The notes beneath the pieces were generated by a model that saw only the letters and a list, made by a program, of their open reading frames with translations, searched no databases and was not told the DNA's origin. Made by a program: the position numbers and the translations under genes. This document shows, piece by piece, positions 1 to 5,459 of a stretch of DNA of 5,459 nucleotides (position 1 is its first letter; each line of letters opens with the position of its first letter). This DNA comes from Planctomycetota bacterium (GTDB lineage Bacteria; Planctomycetota; UBA8108; UBA1146; JAJFFE01): positions 1 through 5,459 of the forward strand of contig JAGQRC010000304.1 of assembly GCA_020425835.1 (NCBI GenBank), in the 5' to 3' direction.

Positions 1-465
1 CCCCTGCTCGACGAGAACGCGGGCGAGGTGATACCACGCGGGCGCGAATCGGGGGAACCGCTCGGTGACTGCTCGGAGATCGGCCAGTCCCGCCTCCGGC
101 TCATCGACGGTACGGCAGACGGCCCGACGGTACGGCCAGAGGGGATCGTGTGGGTCGAGCGTCTCGGCGTTCGCATACGCCTGGCGGGCTCGCTCGTAGA
201 ACTCATTTCCCTCGTACGCCATGGCGAGACGACCCCGCTGCTCGGGATCGTTCGGCTTCTCCGACGCCGCGTTCGCTTCGCGCTCCAGGACCTGCTGAAC
301 CAGAGGGTCGACCTCGAGATCGACCGGTCGAATCACCGGCGGGGGTGGCGTCGACGGCACGCAGCTCGAGAGAATGAAAAGGACGCCCACGATCGAGCTG
401 CTTGCCAGGGCGAGCAGCCAGGGGGCTCGAAGCGGACTACCGGCACGAGGAGTGGAGTGGATCAT
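1..465 (-). CDS. TPR lipoprotein (3'-partial, runs off the left edge)
   Basis: 155 codons are open from the ATG at 465 to base 1 with no stop. Upstream in frame there is a stop (TGA at 498-496) and no other start codon between, so 465 fixes the N-terminus. Residues 16-34 form a hydrophobic signal core ending in the lipobox L32-S-S-C35, so a lipidated N-terminus is predicted; C35 is followed by V, not D. A Pro-rich linker (37-47) leads into TPR-like helices: unit one about 73-107 (ending LDPHD), unit two about 108-140, and the start of a third at 141 (APAWYHLARVLVEQG). Residues 53-105 align without gaps to residues 50-102 of the membrane-anchored TPR protein, with 15 identities. It lies 63 bases downstream of that gene on the same strand, probably in the same operon. 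The function is not known; an envelope scaffold working with its neighbours is inferred. Confidence 0.85.
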   Translation of the reverse strand, partial: MIHSTPRAGSPLRAPWLLALASSSIVGVLFILSSCVPSTPPPPVIRPVDLEVDPLVQQVLEREANAASEKPNDPEQRGRLAMAYEGNEFYERARQAYANAETLDPHDPLWPYRRAVCRTVDEPEAGLADLRAVTERFPRFAPAWYHLARVLVEQG

Positions 466-471
466 GAGCGC

Positions 472-499
472 AGGATGCCATGGTCTGGGGGGGTGTCAA
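472..499 (-). promoter_or_regulatory. Candidate promoter in the 63-base gap before the second TPR gene
   Basis: A perfect -35 hexamer TTGACA (499-494, minus strand) is followed after 16 bases by CATCCT (477-472; three of six matches to the -10). The spacer begins with a run of seven C. The predicted transcription start falls at or next to the A of the ATG at 465, and no Shine-Dalgarno motif precedes that ATG. This would be an internal promoter giving an almost leaderless message. The -10 is weak. Confidence 0.3.
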
Positions 500-528
500 G
501 AATGCGGGAGACGCGGTCGAATCGGCGA

Positions 529-1653
529 TCATGGCGTTTCGCCCAAGACTTTCAGCTGAGCCGCGGCCTGTTCGTGACTGGGGTCGATCAGCAGAGCGCG
601 ACGCAAGTCGGCGACGGCCTGCTCTCGCTCGCCGAGTCGGAGATGAGCGTAGGCGCGGTTGTTGTACCCGTTCGCATATCCGGGATCGACAGCGACCGCG
701 CGATCGAAGTAGGGCATCGCCGCGCGAGGTTGCTTCAGATGCAGGTAGCACCGACCGATCCGATCGTGGGGATGAGGGAGCTCCGGACGCGCGATCGCCG
801 CCGTCTCCAGCTCGCGGATGGCGTTCGGGTAGTCACCCTGCGCTTCGAGCGCGCTGGCTCGACGCATGCACGAAACGTAGTCGATCGCCCGCGAGGTGAC
901 GGCAAGGCGCAGGCTGTCCTCGAGCGCGAGCGTGTCCACGATCTTCTCGCTCGAGAGCCGTTGCTGAAGCTCGGCGGCCTCTTCTCGCCGACCGTTCCGA
1001 GCGAGCGCTTGGGCGAGGGCGGTCAGGGTCGAGCGATCTTCCGGTGCGACCGTCCTCACCTTCTCGAGAATCGGAATCGCGTCCTCGGGTCGGCCCACCG
1101 CGAGGAGGGCTTGACCGAGCCTTCGGCCCGCGATGGCGCTGCTGGGGAGGAGATCCAGAACTTTCCGGAAGTGGCCCACGGCCTCTTCGTTTCGACCCTC
1201 GCGGAAGCAGAGCTCACCCCATCGGAAGTAGGTCGGCGCATAGTCGGGTCGCGCGGCGACCAGTCTCTGCAGCTCGGCCTCCGAGTCGGCGGACCGGCCG
1301 ACCAGCTCCAGGGCGAGGGCGTAGTTGTATCGGGTGCGGGTATTCTGGGGATCGATCGCCAGCGCGTGCTCGTAGAAGGGGATCGCCTGCTCGTTCATCT
1401 CGTGGGCATCGAGGACCGCCGCGAGGTCGAACCACGCGGTTGCGGATGCGGGGGCGTCGATCACCGCTTGGCGCGCCGTGCGGAGCGCCTGCGCAACCGT
1501 GGGCTCCATTCCGTCGACGACGAAGTCGGGGATCTCGCTCGCCACCGGCGAGGACCCGGGCCAGTACTTCCACGCGAGAACCGATCCGCCAATGACGATG
1601 AGTAGTCCGATGACGACGGGCCACCGTCTCGTTCGAGCGCCCGCGTCGGTCAT
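529..1653 (-). CDS. Membrane-anchored TPR protein, eight repeats
   Basis: The protein has 374 residues. RTRR (7-10) precedes a single hydrophobic helix at about 11-28, which predicts an N-in anchor with the rest outside the cytoplasm. TPR units follow with exact 34-residue spacing: 71-104, 105-138, 139-172, 173-206, a fifth from 207 to about 237, then a linker (about 238-258) and three more at 259-292, 293-326 and 327-360, with a short capping helix to the end. Several end in the canonical (I/V)DP or xRP turn. No enzymatic motif is present, so it is probably a protein-protein scaffold. Its ATG overlaps the TGA of the CRTAC1-type gene (ATGA), and GGGAAGAG lies about seven bases upstream, so translational coupling is likely. 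The frame is open further upstream to 1917, but that part only shadows the lipoprotein gene. Partner proteins are unknown; the lipoprotein encoded just before it is the obvious candidate. Confidence 0.88.
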   Translation of the reverse strand: MTDAGARTRRWPVVIGLLIVIGGSVLAWKYWPGSSPVASEIPDFVVDGMEPTVAQALRTARQAVIDAPASATAWFDLAAVLDAHEMNEQAIPFYEHALAIDPQNTRTRYNYALALELVGRSADSEAELQRLVAARPDYAPTYFRWGELCFREGRNEEAVGHFRKVLDLLPSSAIAGRRLGQALLAVGRPEDAIPILEKVRTVAPEDRSTLTALAQALARNGRREEAAELQQRLSSEKIVDTLALEDSLRLAVTSRAIDYVSCMRRASALEAQGDYPNAIRELETAAIARPELPHPHDRIGRCYLHLKQPRAAMPYFDRAVAVDPGYANGYNNRAYAHLRLGEREQAVADLRRALLIDPSHEQAAAQLKVLGETP

Positions 1654-3437
1654 GGAAGCGCTCTTCCCGTGCCCCGCACGACCGTTAGCGAGCGGTTGAG
1701 CTCCGGCACCGGAAACGACTCGCGGTGCCCATCCGGCCATCGTACGGAGAGCTCCTCGACAGGATCCGGCAGTCCGAAATGGGCCGACGCGGGGCCCGAC
1801 GAACCGTAGCCCAGTGCCCGACTCGTCGTGCGCGCCTGAACTCGTCGAGCGTCCCGGATCACGATGCGCGCACCGACCACTTCGGTGACGCCATCGATCG
1901 CGCGGACGACCAACCACGATCCGACCCGCGGCGCGTCGTTGCGGTAGAGACGCGCCGGACTCTCGAGGTTGGACAGAACCAGGTCCAGGTCTCCATCGCC
2001 ATCGATATCACCCGCGACCAGTCCGCGTCCGACCTCGACCGCGGAAGTGAAGGCGTCCGCGTGTGACGCGTCGACCTGGAACTTCCCGTTGCCGCGATTG
2101 GTGTAGAAGAGGTTCGGCTCCGCGTACTCATCGTACGGCGGCTTCACCTTGGTGGTCGGATTGCGCACCTCATGGGTCACCCGTCCGTTGGCGATGGCGA
2201 GGTCGAGGTCCCCGTCGAGATCGACATCGAGACCGGCGACGCCGAAACCGGTGAAGTTCATGCTCGACGCGGCGAGTCCACTCGTTCCGGTGTCGTCCTG
2301 GAAGCCGTGATCCGATCCCAGGTTTCGATAGAGCGTGTTGCTCTCCCGAACCAGATGCGTCATGAACAGGTCTGTCCAGGTGTCGCCATCGAAGTCGGCC
2401 GCGATGACGCCCATGCCGGCCTCCGCCTGACCGTTCATGTTGAACGCGACCCCTCGCAGGACGCCCTCGTCGACGAACGTCCCATCGCCCCGATTGACCC
2501 AGAGATTGTTGGCGTACGCATCGTTGGCCACGTACAGGTCGATCCAACCGTCGGCGTCGAAATCGTCGCACACGACGCCGAGCCCGGCCGCCGCGACGGC
2601 CGCGATTCCCGACTCCTTCGAGACATCGGTGAACTTCCCGTTCCCCTCGTTTCGGAGGAGGACATCCGGGCACGGCGGGAACGCGGTCGGGCCGCAGAAC
2701 TCCGGACGCCCCGCAGTGTCGGAGCAGCGCTTGCTGCCTTCGAACTTCACGTACTGGGTGACGAAGATGTCGAGGTCTCCATCGCGGTCGTAATCGACGA
2801 ACGCGCTCGAGACGGACCAGCCCGGTACGTCGATGCCCGCGCGTCGAGTGGCATCCTCGAACGTGCCATCTCCTCGATTCAGGTAGAGGACGTCGGGACC
2901 GAAGTTGTTCAGGTAGACGTCGAGGTCGCCGTCCGCGTCGACATCTCCGATCGCGACACCCATGGAGTAGCCGGTACACCCCAAGCCGCTCTCCGCCGTC
3001 GCGTCGACGAACTTCCACGGCGAAACCTGACGGAAGAACCGGTTTTGCTGCTGTGCTTCGGTGGTCGCCGCGGGCAGTCGGTCGTTGCCGTTGGCGAAAT
3101 AGATGTCGAGGTCGCCATCGCCATCGGCGTCGAAGAGGGCGAGACCGCCACCCATGATCGCCGGCATCAGCAGCTGGCCCTTGGGATGCGCCTCACAGGT
3201 GAACGAGACGCCGGAGCCCTCCGTGACCTCCGTGAACCAATGAGGCTCCGGGGCGTCGGAGGTGGTTCCCGCCCCTTCGGGCTTCGGACCTTTCCCCTCG
3301 TCGCTCCCGCACGCGGGAAGCAAGAAGAGCAGAGTCGCCCAGAGCGCGACGAGCCATCGCGCCGACGGTGAGTCGTGGTCCTGAAGTGGGAGCCCCCCCA
3401 CGACACGGCACCATCGACCGATGGTCGAGTCATCCAT
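1650..3437 (-). CDS. CRTAC1-type FG-GAP/VCBS repeat lipoprotein with ASPIC/UnbV domain
   Basis: The protein has 595 residues. Residues 29-42 form a hydrophobic core ending in the lipobox L-P-A-C, so the mature lipidated protein starts at C43, followed by a flexible Gly/Pro/Glu-rich linker. Seven FG-GAP/VCBS calcium loops of the D-x-D-x-D-G-x-x-D type start at D103, D165, D215, D292, D348, D404 and D477; the fifth is degenerate (D-G-D-T-W-T-D). Seven blades would suit a beta-propeller of the integrin-alpha type. Residues about 506-586 form the ASPIC/UnbV domain, with the typical HFGL (553-556) and VRWPDG (565-570) motifs. A Cys cluster (C238, C248, C256) sits between blades 3 and 4, as in many family members. 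The family is widespread in environmental bacteria but its molecular role is unsettled; calcium-dependent adhesion or protein binding at the cell surface is inferred. The n-region is long (28 residues) and partly acidic, which is unusual, so the GTG at codon 14 remains an alternative start. The TGA stop overlaps the next start codon. Confidence 0.88.
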   Translation of the reverse strand: MDDSTIGRWCRVVGGLPLQDHDSPSARWLVALWATLLFLLPACGSDEGKGPKPEGAGTTSDAPEPHWFTEVTEGSGVSFTCEAHPKGQLLMPAIMGGGLALFDADGDGDLDIYFANGNDRLPAATTEAQQQNRFFRQVSPWKFVDATAESGLGCTGYSMGVAIGDVDADGDLDVYLNNFGPDVLYLNRGDGTFEDATRRAGIDVPGWSVSSAFVDYDRDGDLDIFVTQYVKFEGSKRCSDTAGRPEFCGPTAFPPCPDVLLRNEGNGKFTDVSKESGIAAVAAAGLGVVCDDFDADGWIDLYVANDAYANNLWVNRGDGTFVDEGVLRGVAFNMNGQAEAGMGVIAADFDGDTWTDLFMTHLVRESNTLYRNLGSDHGFQDDTGTSGLAASSMNFTGFGVAGLDVDLDGDLDLAIANGRVTHEVRNPTTKVKPPYDEYAEPNLFYTNRGNGKFQVDASHADAFTSAVEVGRGLVAGDIDGDGDLDLVLSNLESPARLYRNDAPRVGSWLVVRAIDGVTEVVGARIVIRDARRVQARTTSRALGYGSSGPASAHFGLPDPVEELSVRWPDGHRESFPVPELNRSLTVVRGTGRALP

Positions 3438-3441
3438 ATCG

Positions 3442-3445
3442 CCTC
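3442..3445 (-). promoter_or_regulatory. Ribosome binding site that decides the CRTAC1-type start
   Basis: GAGG lies four bases before the ATG at 3437 on the minus strand. The in-frame alternatives, ATG at 3635 and GTG at 3398, have no comparable purine motif at suitable spacing, which favours 3437. Confidence 0.5.
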
Positions 3446-3672
3446 GTCCCGGGCGAGCCAACGAGGGAACTGCTCGTGTGCATCGGCTCCTCGAAAGGAA
3501 CGAGAATGACATGAGACTGGATCGGGGGCCCGCCGACAGAATGCTCCGGCTCCGAGCGAGTTCACACACACGAGCAGCCGTCGAGAAGCCCATTCCGGAC
3601 GAACGCATCTTCTCGGCGGAAACGGACCGGTTCATGGATGATCCGGGTCGGGTCTCGCAAGCCGGAACGGCA

Positions 3673-3701
3673 ATGATAGCCGTGAGCGAACCGGGAATGA
3701 A
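3673..3701 (-). promoter_or_regulatory. Weak candidate sigma70-type promoter
   Basis: On the minus strand, TTCATT (3701-3696; three of six matches to the -35 consensus) and TATCAT (3678-3673; five of six matches to the -10) are separated by exactly 17 bases. They lie just downstream of the terminator, where a promoter for the lipoprotein-TPR genes would be expected. The predicted transcript would carry a leader of roughly 230 bases. In a taxon of unknown sigma-factor preference this is only a placement guess. Confidence 0.25.
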
Positions 3702-3735
3702 GACGCGGGAGCCGATTCACGGCCTCGATGAAAGA

Positions 3736-3766
3736 AGGGCCGGAGTGGTGTGACCACTCCGGCCCT
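3736..3766 (-). terminator. Rho-independent terminator of the dockerin-tailed gene
   Basis: A perfect 14-bp inverted repeat (arms 3736-3749 and 3753-3766, loop of three bases) with a GC-rich stem starts 54 bases beyond the TAG stop. Read on the minus strand, the stem is followed by the pyrimidine run TTCTTTC, a modest U-tract. On the plus strand no T-run follows, so the minus-strand gene is the likely user. It should separate this transcript from the lipoprotein-TPR genes downstream. Confidence 0.8.
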
Positions 3767-3820
3767 CGCTCTACCGCTCATACGACGAACACGAGTCGGT
3801 TCGCCCGGAACGCGTCGAGC

Positions 3821-5459
3821 CTACGGACAGTTCGGGTAGACCGCGCATCCGAGATCCCCGCCGCCGGCATCTGCCGTCGGGTCGATCCCGCAGGTCTGGC
3901 CCGGCGCGGGCACCGGATCCGAACCCGGAACGAAGAGCGCGGCCGCGGCGAACACGGCGTCCGCGACGTTGAACAGGCCATCGTCGTTGACGTCGCCGGC
4001 GTCGGTGCAGGTCACCGGATCGGAGCCGGGGACGAACAGAGCCGCCGCGATGAAGACGACATCGGCGACGTTGAACAGGTTGTCGTTGTTCGCATCGCCC
4101 CGCTTGAACTGCGGACCGCCCGGACCTCCGGTGGCTCCGAGGAACGCACTCATGCGGTTGAAGACGTCGTCCCGAGTGGCGACGTCACCGATTCCTCCGA
4201 ACTCGATGGACATGCTGATCACGTTACCACCGGTCGCGCCCTCGGCGAGGACGGTCACGGCGTACAGCGGCTGAGCCAGAGCGTCATCCGGTCCGAACGC
4301 CTTGCCGGCCGCGACGATCCCGGTGTCCTCGGCGCTGGTCGCGGCCTGGAGCTGGTCGGTCCAGTCGTTCCCGGCTTGGTCCTGCGTGTAGAGGATGTCC
4401 TGCAGGTCGGAGAAGTCGGCGAGTCCCAACCCGGTGTCGAAGCCGTCGAGCGAGACCACCGCGTCGTTGCCGTCGGCCGCGCCGGCCGCGACTCCGTCCA
4501 CCAGGTCGAAGCTCGAAGCGACGTGGAGGAAGCCCCAGTGGTCGCCGCCCGTGAAGACGATCGACTTGCCCGCGGCCTGCGCCGCGGCGAGCGCTTCGAG
4601 TTCGGTCGCGGTCGGGCGGTCATCCGACGGGAACGTGCCGGTGCAGACGACGATGACGTCGAGTGCCGGCTCCGAGAGGATCGGAAGGACGGTGGTGACC
4701 GTGTCGGTGACGTGGAGGACACTGACACCGGCGTTGTTCGCTGCCGTCTCCCACGCGTCGCCGTCGAGGATCGCACCCTGGTCGCCGTCGATCGCGTCCT
4801 GGTTGATGATCAGCATGGACTCCCCGGAGTAGACCGGAACGCAGACGAGAGTTCCGTCACAGCCGGGGTCATCGCAGTCGACGAGTCCGTCGCCGTCGTT
4901 GTCCAGACCGTCCCCGCACTCGATCTCGCCTTCCTCGATGCAGATCGGATCGGCGACACACTCGCTGTCCGCGCAGTCGATCGCGCCGTCAGCATCGTTG
5001 TCGACGCCGTCGTCGCAGATCTCCGGACAGGCCGGGTCATTGGTGCAGTCCGGGTCGTCGCAGTCGACGAGGCCATCCATGTCGTTGTCGAGACCATCCG
5101 TGCAGTCCTCGAGCTGGGTGATCACCAGGTCGAAGGTCCCGGTCTGCCCGGGCGCGCCGCCGAAGTCCCCGACCTGGATCAGGTAGTCGTTGCCGGCGAC
5201 GACGCCGATCTGGACCAGCGAGCCGAGGCCCGTTCCGTCGTCGTCGTCACAAGCGATGCTGGGATCTCCCGCCACGGGGGGACAACCGACCACGGTCGGG
5301 TCGTAGACGACCATCACCGTGTCGCCGAGCGTGCCCGGAGCGGACTCGATCGCCACCTGGCCGGTGAATGGCGACGTGAAGAGGAACCAGACGTCGCCGT
5401 TGAGGTCGTCCAGCAAGCAAGCGTCGACCGAGGGACCATCGGTGCCAGCGCTGATGTTG
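3821..5459 (-). CDS. Multidomain secreted protein with MopE-like Cys/Asp repeats and dockerin-like tail (5'-partial)
   Basis: The reading frame is open to the right edge, so the start and any signal peptide are missing; 545 residues are visible, ending in TAG. Numbering from the first visible codon: residues 1-116 resemble the beta-sandwich regions of bacterial surface proteins (GDVWFLFTSPFTG at 21-33, then a Cys/Asp-rich loop and a YLIQVG strand). Residues 117-206 hold three Asp/Cys repeats. Residues 207-445 look alpha/beta, with hydrophobic strands DVIVVCTGTF and SIVFTGGDHWGF, and I assign no family. Residues 454-516 are two near-identical dockerin-type calcium loops, followed by a tail with Cys 523, 538 and 544. 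A TTG at 5416 could be read as a start, but the upstream codons continue the same domain, so I reject it. The composition suggests an extracellular, calcium-stabilised protein; the dockerin-like tail may serve for attachment or sorting. No catalytic motif is recognised. It ends 54 bases before a terminator and is probably not co-transcribed with the next gene. Confidence 0.85.
   Translation of the reverse strand, partial: NISAGTDGPSVDACLLDDLNGDVWFLFTSPFTGQVAIESAPGTLGDTVMVVYDPTVVGCPPVAGDPSIACDDDDGTGLGSLVQIGVVAGNDYLIQVGDFGGAPGQTGTFDLVITQLEDCTDGLDNDMDGLVDCDDPDCTNDPACPEICDDGVDNDADGAIDCADSECVADPICIEEGEIECGDGLDNDGDGLVDCDDPGCDGTLVCVPVYSGESMLIINQDAIDGDQGAILDGDAWETAANNAGVSVLHVTDTVTTVLPILSEPALDVIVVCTGTFPSDDRPTATELEALAAAQAAGKSIVFTGGDHWGFLHVASSFDLVDGVAAGAADGNDAVVSLDGFDTGLGLADFSDLQDILYTQDQAGNDWTDQLQAATSAEDTGIVAAGKAFGPDDALAQPLYAVTVLAEGATGGNVISMSIEFGGIGDVATRDDVFNRMSAFLGATGGPGGPQFKRGDANNDNLFNVADVVFIAAALFVPGSDPVTCTDAGDVNDDGLFNVADAVFAAAALFVPGSDPVPAPGQTCGIDPTADAGGGDLGCAVYPNCP
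3911..4099 (-). repeat. Duplicated dockerin-like calcium loops, C-terminal tail
   Basis: Two 29-residue copies (visible residues 454-482 and 488-516, encoded at 4013-4099 and 3911-3997) match at 24 of 29 positions and are separated by only five residues. Each begins G-D-x-N-x-D, with Asp/Asn at loop positions 1, 3, 5 and 12 (D455/N457/D459/D466 and D489/N491/D493/D500), as in dockerin type I or EF-hand-like loops. Each then runs through NVAD into a helix and the shared segment AAALFVPGSDPV. Paired F-hand loops at a C-terminus are the hallmark of dockerins. In environmental bacteria such tails occur on many secreted proteins without classical cellulosomes, so cohesin binding is not implied. 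Confidence 0.78.
4841..5110 (-). repeat. Three tandem MopE-type Cys/Asp protein repeats
   Basis: Three consecutive units (visible residues 117-144, 145-173, 179-206) share the pattern C-x-D-G-x-D-N-D-x-D-G-x-x-D-C-x-D-x-x-C, with one further Cys closing each unit (C144, C173, C206). The spacing is identical in all three. Runs like this are usually annotated as putative metal-binding motifs related to MopE in myxobacterial and planctomycete surface proteins. The acidic D-x-D-x-D-G core suggests calcium binding and the paired cysteines suggest disulfides, so the segment is probably a rigid extracellular spacer. The binding role is inferred. Confidence 0.8.

Larger units (their letters stand above)
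3438..3735. other. Intergenic region before the CRTAC1-type gene
   Basis: Together with the terminator and the spacer up to 3820, this forms a gap of about 380 bases without a convincing gene. The minus-strand frame of the downstream lipoprotein stays open back to an ATG at 3635, but those 66 codons encode an Arg/Ser-rich, low-information stretch placed before an already complete lipoprotein signal, so I treat it as untranslated. Apart from one weak promoter candidate and the ribosome binding site, I see no RNA gene or repeat structure. Confidence 0.6.

Noticed and set aside
28..1605. A 525-codon open frame on the plus strand, antisense to both TPR genes
   Set aside because: It is Arg-rich with no domain-like pattern, spans the gap between two well-supported genes and is explained by GC-rich third positions on the opposite strand.
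1654..1917. Upstream extension of the TPR gene to 1917
   Set aside because: It overlaps the ASPIC/UnbV-coding end of the previous gene out of frame; the ATGA start gives a clean membrane anchor.
2172..3371. A 399-codon plus-strand open frame opposite the CRTAC1-type gene
   Set aside because: Its Val/Glu/Asp/Ile-rich repeats are the reverse complement of the Asp-rich calcium loops; there is no ribosome binding site or family feature.
3393..3399. Seven-base C run (G on the coding strand) in codons 14-16 of the CRTAC1-type gene, possible slippage site
   Set aside because: Runs of this length are expected a few times in about 5 kb of GC-rich DNA; nothing else points to phase variation here.
3473..3574. 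Short inverted repeat CTCGTGTG / CACACGAG about 86 bases apart
   Set aside because: Eight matching bases at long spacing, with no stem extension or nearby T-run, fit chance.
3438..3635. 66-codon N-terminal extension of the CRTAC1-type protein
   Set aside because: It is an Arg/Ser-rich stretch with no signal-like or domain features, and it would bury a complete lipoprotein signal; the ATG at 3437 has a GAGG motif at suitable spacing.
3881..4110. Possible classical cellulosomal dockerin
   Set aside because: No cohesin, glycoside hydrolase or carbohydrate-binding module is visible in the window, so I keep the description dockerin-like.

Overview
The window is GC-rich bacterial DNA. All four genes I can support lie on the minus strand, so transcription runs from high to low coordinates. 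Two proteins carry lipoprotein lipoboxes, one has a single N-terminal membrane anchor, and the fourth is a large cysteine- and aspartate-rich surface-type protein. FG-GAP/ASPIC-UnbV proteins, TPR proteins, MopE-like Asp/Cys repeats and dockerin-like tails together suggest a large-genome environmental Gram-negative such as Planctomycetota or a Myxococcota-like lineage. This is a judgement from domain content; no rRNA or marker gene is present to fix the taxon.

Layout in transcription order. (1) 5459-3821: the C-terminal 545 residues of a multidomain extracellular protein whose start lies outside the window. It has a beta-sandwich-like region, three Cys/Asp repeats of the MopE type, an unassigned alpha/beta-looking domain and a duplicated dockerin-like tail. 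It is followed by a strong hairpin terminator at 3736-3766. (2) 3735-3438: intergenic, with a weak promoter candidate and a ribosome binding site. (3) 3437-1650: a 595-residue CRTAC1-type lipoprotein with seven FG-GAP/VCBS calcium loops and a C-terminal ASPIC/UnbV domain. (4) 1653-529: a membrane-anchored protein with eight TPR units, whose start codon overlaps the stop of the previous gene (ATGA). (5) 465-1: the first 155 residues of a second TPR protein, a lipoprotein that runs off the left edge. It has a possible promoter of its own in the 63-base gap.

Genes 3-5 look like one envelope module: a calcium-binding propeller lipoprotein co-expressed with two TPR scaffolds tethered to membranes. 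Both TPR proteins share a colinear, ungapped stretch that suggests common ancestry. The upstream dockerin-tailed protein is insulated by the terminator and is probably a separate unit. I see no mobile element, CRISPR array, tRNA or rRNA.
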